From: Owenia fusiformis
Lineage: Eukaryota; Annelida; Polychaeta; Sabellida; Oweniidae
Reading direction: 5' to 3'
DNA length: 64,000 bases
Assembly: GCA_903813345.2 (NCBI GenBank)
Contig: CAIIXF020000012.1
Coordinates: 14,750,020-14,814,019, forward strand
Made by a program: the position numbers and the translations under genes
Shown here: in pieces, positions 14,001 through 21,003 of the stretch
How positions within the stretch are numbered: position 1 is the first letter of the stretch
Layout: every line of letters begins with the position of its first letter
Notes under the pieces: model-generated
Databases searched by the model: none
What the model saw: the letters and a program-made list of their open reading frames with translations, nothing else
What the model was told of the DNA's origin: nothing

Positions 14001-15063
14001 GGAGATTCAAACTAATGCCATCTATATATGCCATTCCAATAGCTTACACAATGATTTATATTTGCAGGGAGCGCCAACAGCAATTAGAAGAGCTTACAAA
14101 AGAGTTGAGCCGTCTGCAAGAAGAAGCTGATATGTTGAGAGCAAAACTTAAGCAGAAGTCTAAATCAAATGTAATTTTCTTTTATTAAGCAGTTATGCTT
14201 TTATAGTCTTTAAGACGATTTGATATGCCACCCCAGTCACCAAAATATCAGTTTTTGGAAAAATATTTCAATGAAGGATTCGATTCCTGTCCTATAATTA
14301 AATTTACATTAAAAGGAAATTTTGCCTATGTTCATTAAGAGTACCAGAGCATTTTTTCTTGTCTTATGTTTTTGCCATATTCCTGTCGTAATATACAATG
14401 TTTGTTTTGGTTATACAGTGAATGCCTGGCTAATCCGAACACCTCCCAATCTGAACACCTTTTTTCAGTCCCATTTTTCCTCCCATTGATGCTAAAAATT
14501 GAAATGTGAACACCTCTCAATTTGAACAGTGAACAGTCATATTTGAAAAATGCCATAAAGCTATGTGGAGGGAGCTATAAATATTTATTGGGAATGTCTT
14601 CATATTTCTTTAAAATCCTGTCCCAATGGCATTCAGATTAGACAGGTTTTACTGACTCGCTAAACAAGGAAAAATTAGACACATTTTAATACATATTTTG
14701 GATAAATTGAACAAAATTTCTCAAGTTAGAGCCAGAGAAATTCTGTGACTGATTTTTGTCATTCTGGGAATTTAATATTTTCACTTAAAGAAGGTGACTT
14801 TTAACCCTTGACTCTTTTGAGACCTTTGACCCTTCTTTACACTCCATCTGCATAATCCTACTCATTTTCATTTCCAGGGCCCATGTCCAAATTGTGACGA
14901 GCTTACAAAAGAAAGAGACAGCATTAACAAAGTTGCCAAAAGCAAAGATGAAACAATAAAAGAATTGAACAGTTTATGTGCAAAGTTTGAGAAACAATTA
15001 ATTCAACAAGATGAACTGCTGAAAACCTGGGTTGAAAAAGAAGAGAAGAAAATGAAGAAATGA
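1613..15063 (+). CDS. Six-exon gene for an unidentified coiled-coil protein
   Basis: Predicted exons are 1613-2020, 3284-3406, 8835-8993, 13447-13562, 14068-14170 and 14878-15063. Every junction has an AG acceptor and a GT donor, and the phases (0,0,0,2,0) keep one frame from exon 1 to a TGA at 15061-15063. The product is about 364 residues from ATG 1613, or about 339 from ATG 1688, where the local reading MPRAGMRPLGSVRKYDF looks like a natural N-terminus. The first ~135 residues are basic, Ser/Pro/Lys-rich and probably disordered. Exons 2-6 are almost entirely heptad-rich Glu/Lys/Leu coiled coil. Exon 6 opens with a CPNC pair and ends in a Lys-rich tail. There is no signal peptide or membrane segment. 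A structural or cytoskeletal/centrosomal role would be typical of such proteins, but I recognise no family. The exon structure is confident; the start codon is not, and a 5' non-coding exon beginning at 1483 is likely. Confidence 0.75.
2355..2500 (+). repeat. Dispersed repeat family 'GTTGGTGTTTGG', copy 1
   Basis: This segment has diagnostic words TTGGTGTTTGG, GTAACAAATGGCA and GTGGTGACATTCTGCATG. It recurs near 4830-4975, 10735-10860 and (partly) 12470-12520, and in inverted form near 25455-25540. The order of the words is the same in each, so these are copies of one old interspersed element of unknown class. Confidence 0.55.
2999..3240. repeat. MITE-like segment with an internal ~75-bp duplication
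   Basis: The word CCTTATATGGATCTA occurs twice about 75 bp apart, each after ATATGGTCAT. The words ACTATCATATTC at the left and TATGATAGT at the right are inverted relative to each other. This suggests a small inverted-repeat element in intron 1; no clear target duplication was found. Confidence 0.4.
3284..3406 (+). CDS. Coiled-coil gene, exon 2
   Basis: The 41-codon exon lies between TTATTTTTAG and GAG|GTAAGC, phase 0 on both sides. It reads AKEKSLKQKVSSLQKIIDEL and continues as heptad-rich coiled coil. Confidence 0.8.
3871..4083. mobile_element. MITE with ATACTGTATAAGTGGTA inverted ends
   Basis: The left end ATACTGTATAAGTGGTATTT and the right end ACCACTTATACAGTAT are inverted copies bounding about 210 bp in intron 2. 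A related right half, inverted, lies near 25541-25640 and shares ATAATGTTATCCAATGGGA, so this is a dispersed family. Confidence 0.65.
4090..7900. other. Intron 2 of the coiled-coil gene, mostly unique
   Basis: No exon was found. Near 5835-6115 there is a segment (words GGTTCAAAGATGAC, GTATTGCGATGACAT, GATTGGTTTA, TTTTCCCTCCTCTT) that recurs in the same order at 15970-16330. A copy of the TTGGTGTTTGG repeat lies at 4830-4975. A CRE-like TGACGTCA at about 6609 sits among CCAAT words but no transcript start is implied. Confidence 0.5.
7928..8167. mobile_element. MITE with GACCGACC-rich inverted ends
   Basis: The left end AAAAAGACCGACC followed by CACCGACCACCGACC is mirrored by GGTCGGTGGTCGGCAGTCTC TTTTTT at the right. 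The internal ~170 bp is unique, apart from repeated AAAAGACCG words. It lies in intron 2 just before exon 3. Confidence 0.55.
8835..8993 (+). CDS. Coiled-coil gene, exon 3
   Basis: The exon of exactly 53 codons lies between ATTATAG and AAG|GTAAGA, phase 0 on both sides. It begins ITNYKDLLEKEK and ends QLEELRTK, a continuous amphipathic helix without Pro or Gly. Confidence 0.8.
9330..10222. repeat. ~35-bp minisatellite, about 25 units, in intron 3
   Basis: The unit is built from GCCTTTAAAAAGTGCTATT, then GTCATACATGAGT, with many variants (GTACCTTTAAAAGCTCTATT, TTGTATATG). Its period is not a multiple of three and it contains frequent stops, so it is non-coding. Confidence 0.85.
10230..13446. 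other. Rest of intron 3 of the coiled-coil gene
   Basis: It holds a copy of the TTGGTGTTTGG repeat (10735-10860), a mariner-type terminal word CAGGGTGGGCCAAAAAA at about 12354 without a partner, and one notable minus-strand ORF at 12842-13039, entered separately. I see no other structure. Confidence 0.5.
12895..13039 (-). CDS. Orphan minus-strand frame with a CxxC pair (doubtful first exon)
   Basis: On the minus strand an ATG at 13039 opens a frame beginning MSVSPGSCHVCGGKLLKTSN and continuing VVRQFLAKWVEDFRW. It is followed by a possible donor TGG|GTAACA at about 12894, after which the composition turns low-complexity. A CHVCG pair and an aromatic, charged tail are reminiscent of an N-terminal zinc-binding exon. 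There is no partner exon and no matching family that I recognise, and the frame sits in an intron of the plus-strand gene. It may equally be a transposon fragment or chance. Confidence 0.2.
13447..13562 (+). CDS. Coiled-coil gene, exon 4
   Basis: The exon lies between TTTGGCAG and CA|GTAAGT. It encodes LSEDVQAVKDEMDKEIAV and more coiled coil ending ADALMGNS. It ends after two bases of a codon (phase 2), which the next exon completes as Gln. Confidence 0.8.
14068..14170 (+). CDS. Coiled-coil gene, exon 5
   Basis: The exon lies between TATTTGCAG and AAT|GTAATT. One base completes the split Gln codon, then 34 codons read ERQQQLEELTKELSRLQEEA and end LKQKSKSN. The donor is weaker than the others (GTAATT). 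Confidence 0.8.
14418..14660. mobile_element. pogo/Tigger-type MITE
   Basis: The left terminus CAGTGAATGCCTGGCTAATC and the right terminus GATTAGACAGGTTTTACTG are inverted imperfect copies. The words CCGAACACCT and CTCAATTTGAACA inside are typical of the Tc1-mariner/pogo group. A left-hand TA is present before the element. It lies in intron 5. Confidence 0.6.
14878..15063 (+). CDS. Coiled-coil gene, terminal exon 6
   Basis: After the acceptor TTTCCAG the exon reads GPCPNCDELTKERDS, continues as coiled coil, and stops at TGA 15061-15063 after EEKKMKK. The CPNC pair could be an isolated metal or disulfide site, but no partner cysteine pair is visible. Confidence 0.85.
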   Translation, partial: GPCPNCDELTKERDSINKVAKSKDETIKELNSLCAKFEKQLIQQDELLKTWVEKEEKKMKK

Positions 15064-15129
15064 AAAGAAAACGCATCCTTGTGGTTATGTTTTAAAATGA
15101 AACATAGTGATGAAGGAACTGAAATTAAC

Positions 15130-15720
15130 AAGGAATAAAGTAAACAGGCATTAAATGAACACTCTAAATTATTTAAAAATGCAAGAAAATCAGATAGTTC
15201 ATTCAAATTTTAGAGAGAAATTGAGTGAAATCAGCGAGGAATAAAGGAAACAGTCATTTAATGAACACTCTAAATTGTATATAAATGCAAGAAAATCAGA
15301 AAGTTCATTCAAATTTTAGAGAGAAATTGAGTGAAATCAGCAAGGAATAAAGTAAACAGGCATTTAATGAACACTCTAAATTGTATATAAATGCAAGAAA
15401 ATCAGAATGTTCATTCAAATTTTAGAGAGAAATTGAGTGAAATCAGTGAGGAATAAAGTAAACAGGCATTTAATGAACACTAAATTATATATAAATGCAA
15501 GAAAATCAGGGAGTTCATTCAAACTTTAAAGAGAAATTGAGTGAAATCAGCAAGGAATAAAGTAAACAGGCATTTAATGAACACTCTAAATTGTATATAA
15601 ATGCAAGAAAATCAGGGAGTTCATTCAAACTTTAAAGAGAAATTGAGTGAAATCAGCAAGGAATAAAGTAACCACGTATGTAATTAACACTCTAATTTGT
15701 ATAGAAATGCCCAAAATCAG
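15130..15720 (+). repeat. 106-bp minisatellite repeating a poly(A) signal after the stop codon
   Basis: About five and a half copies of a ~106-bp unit begin 67 bp after the stop codon of the coiled-coil gene. Each unit carries AATAAA, at 15134, 15240, 15346, 15452, 15556 and 15662, followed by GTAAACAGGCATTTAATGAA and ending GAAATTGAGTGAAATCAG. The array therefore presents the 3' end machinery with up to six evenly spaced hexamers. One unit has lost 2 bp. Confidence 0.85.
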
Positions 15721-15834
15721 ATAAAATAAGCCTGACTACCTTTTACATTTTCTATAATTCAGTCCCTCATTTGTACAAAACAGTATTATTCGAAATCTGA
15801 GATGCAGCATAGTAGTGTTGTTGGACAGAGGGGG

Positions 15835-16340
15835 AATTACCCAGAATTCAAAGATGAAACTGTCAACATGTAAAGTTGAACCTAGAGGTTTGTCTCTACA
15901 TGAAGATAGGTTCATCTTGGAATTATGGGTTATTACCTCCTGAATTTGTTGGACTAATCATGGTATCTTGGTTTACAGGGGGAATGACCCCATGGTTCAA
16001 AGAAGATGTATGCATACATGTAATTTGTATTGAGAAGACATATTGTCATGATTGGTCAAATCGACAGACAAACAATGGCGGTTTCAAAATTTTCGAAACA
16101 CGCTTCGAATAATATTATGTTAATCTCTGGTGTTTTGAGTAATATCACGACAGCTTGTTATTTTGGATCAAGATAAAGAAAGATGTAATGAATATGCTTA
16201 CATCGATTAAAAATTTCACAACGACTTTTTATTTTCGAAAATTAAGTGGTGAGAAGTTGCGCAAGTGGAGGTGGTACGCAAGAGACATAATTATATCCAT
16301 TAACTCTTAAGCTCTGGGACTTTCCCTCCTCTTCTTGGTT
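15835..16340. repeat. Dispersed repeat shared with 5.8-6.1 kb
   Basis: The words GGTTCAAAGAAGATGTATGC, TGTATTGAGAAGACATA, ATGATTGGTCAAATCG and TTTCCCTCCTCTTC occur here in the same order as in intron 2 at about 5835-6065. Both flanks diverge. The class is unknown. Confidence 0.5.
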
Positions 16341-17228
16341 TATAGAAAGTAGGCCAAGTAAGAGAGAAGGGGGTGCTGAAGGGGAAGGCAATAGGCAAAG
16401 AGATTTCCTAAAGGCGATGACAGAACAGAGATGGGCTTTCAGCTGGCCTAAAATAAAGTAATTGAGAAGAGCACAAAAGCACAATTATTGAGGTGATGGC
16501 AGGACCAGTCAGAAAGTAAACAGATTGTTTAACCATTTCGATTGTTTGATTGATTGTGGTCTGTTGGACTATTTCCTCATTCACATGTGACAAGTCAGGA
16601 AAAAAGATGCATAATTTCAATCTGGTAATTTGAGGCTAAAACAAATTGTAATTTTGAGCAACGACATGAATTTCTTTAAGTCACTGCTTCGAGGCACATA
16701 TTGTAAACCGCATTCTATAGGCATTTAATGTAGCCCAACGAGAGCTATTTTAAAGCCTTTTTATAAGGAACTGTTTAATTCAGAATCCGTCCACTTAAGA
16801 ACTGTGATATTGTCATTCTCATAACAGTATAACATACATATAGTGCAAATATGTAATTGTGATGAGATAAAAAAAATAATAGTGGTGAGTGGAAAAAATA
16901 TTTGAATTCAGGAGGAATAATTCTAATAATTAGATAAATATGCATTTTAAATTGCTCTATATATATAGGACCATATTTGCGTATAATTCATGTATTTGTA
17001 GTCCATATTTTATTAAATCTTAATTTTTGGGTTATATGTTTAAATCGTATAAGCAAATTGTTTTTAAATGGCATTACCAAGTATCAAGTGCAAACATTAT
17101 CTAGTTTTTACAGGATTAGGAAATCTATTCTGGAGATGGGAATTCTCGACATCACCAATATTTTCAAATCACTATTGCTCAGTGATATATTGTGATGTCA
17201 TATTTGGTCTAGCTTGTTTTAATTAAGA

Positions 17229-17396
17229 AATATAGACCTCAGAGCAGGGGTTATATCGTCGAATACACCCCGCAGGGCTAGGCACAAACGTTTTCTGTAC
17301 CCCAAACGACCGAAGGGAGTGAGGGGTTCGAAAGCTTTTGTGCCTAGCCCCAAGGGGTGTATTCGACGATATTACCCCTGCTCTGAGGTCTATATT
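17229..17396. mobile_element. Foldback (palindromic) MITE 1
   Basis: A left arm of about 60 bp starting AATATAGACCTCAGAGCAGG is mirrored almost perfectly by the right arm ending CCTGCTCTGAGGTCTATATT. Both arms contain ATCGTCGAATACACCCC and GGCTAGGCACAAA. The loop of ~45 bp contains CGACCGAAGGGAGTGAGG. Three similar foldbacks with short GC-rich loops occur elsewhere in the window. Confidence 0.85.
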
Positions 17397-18267
17397 ACGA
17401 TTCGAACATGAAAACTCACCAAATTGTTTCGAATATTCATCATGGTCCGCCATTACTACGACCCAACGTTATGACGTCACACATTACACATATTAACTGG
17501 GTTATTGATCTCGAATATAACCCAGCTGAAGCATTGACTTTGTTTACAGTTTATAGAAGGCATGAATACAGTCATGTTCGAATGAGTAATAGTTATCCTT
17601 AGAGGCACCAGAGATTGTGACCAGGGGGACATTTCTGTAAGCATTCTTAAATTTACTGAATTCAAAAGTTACATCAATGGAGTTATGATCTAGCTTAGAA
17701 TGTTACAGAAATTACTATCCAGGGGTGGAACCATGATTTGAAAATAGACTAGGCTTTTAAAATAAAGGGGACATAATGGTACTATTGGACGTTCAGTTTT
17801 ATAGTTTTATAGCCTTACCCAAGTTGGTCTCTTAGCTTTTACTTATCTTGATTTCTATCATGAATTCAAGATCAGGATAAGTAAAAATAAAAATATTGAC
17901 TTGGGCAAGGCTATCAGTTTTATAGTTTCACTTAAATTGTTCTGAATGTATAATTTTCTCTGAAATTTTACAAAAACTTTTGCCTCTGTACCTGCCTATA
18001 TCAGTGCCTCAAATTAATACAATTTGCAAACAAATAAAGTTTAACTGTACAGTAGTTGATGATTTGGTGCCATTTTGTTGTTTTATAATTTGCACTTCAG
18101 AAATCTGAAGAATTACTTTTTTAGTTTAATAAAAAAACTTGAAATTTAGTCTAAACAGTATGCTGTTATAGTAAATGATTTGTAAATTTTTAATTTTTCT
18201 ATCTTTTTCAAAAAATGTCTTAATATATTCATATGTTATATAAATAAATAGTAATTTTTGTATACTA

Positions 18268-18467
18268 CAGGGTGTCAAATAAATATCTTTTCCCCTTAAT
18301 TTCAAAAGTATGAACTTTTGTGCATAAAGTTCATCTCAATGAAGTTGAGCTCGTCATCTAAAACTTCTTGTGGAGATCAATTCAGATATCATGCAGACAA
18401 AAAAGTTATGCAACATTATATGGATGTTAAAGCTAAATGGGGGAGAACATATTTATTTGACACCCTG
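18268..18467. mobile_element. Tc1/mariner-type MITE, 200 bp, TA target site
   Basis: The element is bounded by TA on both sides (18266-18267 and 18468-18469). Its inverted ends are CAGGGTGTCAAATAAATAT and ATATTTATTTGACACCCTG, with similarity continuing inward to about 29 bp. There is no coding capacity. Single related ends (CAGGGTGGGCC, CAGGGTGACCCC) occur near 2836, 12354, 34999, 38051 and 46044. Confidence 0.85.
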
Positions 18468-18704
18468 TAAATAGTATCTAGTGATTTACTAGACCTAGTC
18501 TATGCTGTTAGTAAATGTACTACGAATACAAAAATATAAGACAAAATTATTTTTGAAGATGGTGTTATATTATACTTTATTTTAAGACTAGAAATATAAT
18601 CAGCAGTACAAACACATTACAAAACTAAATCATAATTACACATATTTTATTTTTGAAACATAGGACTGATAAAAATGACTTGTAATGGCTATTTAGAAGC
18701 TTAA

Positions 18705-19424
18705 ACTAGATAACGGCAACTCCGCGGAGTAGCAAATCCCAACGAACAAAATATCAACTACCGAATTCCAATCAATTATACTCATTACTTTGGTTGAAAA
18801 TGAAAAAATTAGATTTTAGAATTGCGAATTCCTGCAAAGCAGCCATTTTGAATTTTCTGAGATACAAATCTGAAAAATAATACCATAATTGTGATCTACT
18901 CCAAAATTCCTTCAATTTGAGTATAATATAGCCATACTTTGAAGGGATCGAAAAATTATTGCGAAATCGTACATTAGACGGCCATTTTGAATTTTACGAG
19001 GCTCGAATCAGAAAAAAGATACAATATTTGCAATCTACTCTTAATTGCCTTTCATTTGAGTATAATAAAGCTATACTTCAGAAAGATCTAAAAATTAGCG
19101 AAAATTTCTGTTTTCCTGTCCCCCCATACATGGCCCCTGGGGGTCAGGATGAAAAACACGGAATATATGTGAAATAGATAAATGTTGTGAATACACTACC
19201 AAAATTTCAAACAATAATATTAATTACTTTGGTTTAGAATAAAAAATTTATGATTTTTGCGAAAAAGTCCCGTCATTTTTAAAGCGGCGGCCATATTGAA
19301 GAAAATCTGTCAACTAGTATTTGAGTTATCTTCCGGACAGACGGACGGACTGACTGACTGACGGACAGACGGACGGACGGAGGGCTTCACTATATCCCTA
19401 ACGAACTTCGTTCGTTGGGATAAT
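18705..19424 (+). mobile_element. Pearl/DINE-1-like (Helentron-associated) element, copy A
   Basis: The left end reads ACGGCAACTCCGCGGAGTAG then AAATCCCAACGAAC. The right end has an ACGG/ACTG microsatellite followed by CGAACTTCGTTCGTTGGGAT, which can fold into a hairpin and mirrors the left-end TCCCAACGAAC. Left sub-terminal repeat, core, microsatellite and 3' hairpin are the layout of Pearl/DINE-1 elements. It is nearly identical to copy B at 40.36 kb over about 600 bp. Confidence 0.75.
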
Positions 19425-19467
19425 TACGCCTATTTTGCATAATATTGTTCTATCTTTGCCTATGAAG

Positions 19468-19971
19468 TAGGGATGGGACGGTTCGGTTCGGTTCGGTTTT
19501 TCGGATCATCAACCGTCGGTTCGGTTTTTTCGGTTCGGTTCATTCATTTAAGGATTTGTATTGATTGACATGATTAGCTGCTTTGTCTCTGACGTTATAA
19601 CAATATTTTATAGATGGAATTTTATGTTATAGTATTTCATGAACAATACATATTATTTAGAATACACGACTAAAGAATATAGTACCAGGGACCACATGAC
19701 TGATTACCGAGGGATACGAATACGCGGATACGAAACAAATCTAGTAAACGAGTGAGCTAGCAACAGACAAGACAGACAAGGTAGGGACTAGGAATATCAA
19801 AAATGTTGCTGTAAAACAGTGTTTTTAACTGTTTTATTGATCTTGACCAATGAAATATTAATCTGAAAATGATCCGAAAAGCTGATCCGAAAGTAGGGCC
19901 GTGATCCGAAAACCGATCCGAAGGCTATAAACCGCGGTTTTTCGGTATTTCGGTTATCCGTCCCACCCCTA
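19468..19971. mobile_element. hAT-type non-autonomous element with perfect 8-bp target duplication
   Basis: The flanks carry the identical octamer CTATGAAG (19460-19467 and 19972-19979). The termini TAGGGATGGGACGG and CCGTCCCACCCCTA are inverted copies in the style of hAT ends (TAGGGGTGGGA). The subterminal regions are full of GGTTCGG on the left and CCGATCCGAA on the right. The 504 bp encode no transposase. Confidence 0.9.
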
Positions 19972-19979
19972 CTATGAAG

Positions 19980-20527
19980 CAATTTACTCTGAAATCATAA
20001 AAGTGCTACCTTTCAATAACCCTAAAATAAATAGAGAATAATATTACAGCTGTACACATAATGGAAATATGTGATTAGCAATTCTCTTCAAAATGAGCCA
20101 TAGATCGTTACATTCAAGAAAGGATAGCTACATGTAGATACATGATATAATTCAGACTCAAGCAGCTGTCTAGGATACAGTAGCAAACCCATATACTGGC
20201 CCTTATTTCACCTTGATCTATAAATATGACCTTGACGCCAACATCCGGGGATCATTACTATCACAAAAATGTAGAATACAATTCTTTGACCTTTAAAATG
20301 TGACCTTAACTTTCTATGACCTCAATACCATAATGAAGAATATATGAATTCTATATTGCAATTACAAACTCAGTGTGACCTTGACCTTCTAGGATTTTAC
20401 ATGGGCTGCCAATTGCAAAAGAAAGCTTCGAAAGCCCATGGAGTGTAGAACAGTAAGCATTTTAACTGAACTTAACTAAAACTGCTTCCAACAAGCAATC
20501 ATATACAAGCGTTTGAACACCTATTAT
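19980..20527 (-). other. 3' flank of the ankyrin-repeat gene
   Basis: There is no coding sequence. Downstream (minus strand) of the stop at 20528 I see no strong AATAAA close by. The plus strand carries several TGACCTTGACC words between 20220 and 20400, probably a degenerate local repeat. Confidence 0.4.
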
Positions 20528-21003
20528 CTAACCAGACAGTAATTTCATCGCCACAATCCGAGTTCTATGCTTAGTAATGGTCCCTTGCTGACATATTCTG
20601 TTAATGTGTTTTTCAAATGCTTTTACATGTTTCCTCAGATCTTGCATAATTTCTAGATCTTGTTTCACTTCCTCAATGTCCACTGTGTGTCCTCCTTCTA
20701 AACATTTCACCATTTCAATGATGACATCATCAGACAATGCATTATTATTGTTTTTAGTAAACTGTTTCAGAAATCTCAAATTGTGAAGCTTGATGTAGCT
20801 CTTCAAAATATGACTGATGAAGAGCACATATTTCTGTACCTCCACAACAGGAGAGTACTTACAGTTTGGCTCAGTGCCAAGAATGTCTGAGTATAGTTCT
20901 TCTGACGGCAGATAGGTGTCAGTAGTGTCTACTTGTGACATCTGTGAGAGTGACATCTGGGAAGAATCAAACATATCTTGACTCTGGGAGGAAGACTGGC
21001 TAT
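20528..21003 (-). CDS. Ankyrin gene, terminal exon
   Basis: The acceptor AATTGTTGCAG precedes ATAGCCAGTC. The exon begins SQSSSQSQDMFDSSQMSL, a Ser/Gln/Met-rich linker with several SQ dipeptides (possible ATM/ATR-type sites, in keeping with a DNA-damage role). A predicted helical region follows (KYVLFISHILKSYIKLHN). The protein ends IVAMKLLSG followed by TAG. Confidence 0.85.

Noticed and set aside
18959-19177. 72-codon frame also present at 40609-40827 with few differences
   Set aside because: The frame is shared because it lies inside two near-identical Pearl/DINE-like copies. It has no recognisable domain and these elements are non-coding.
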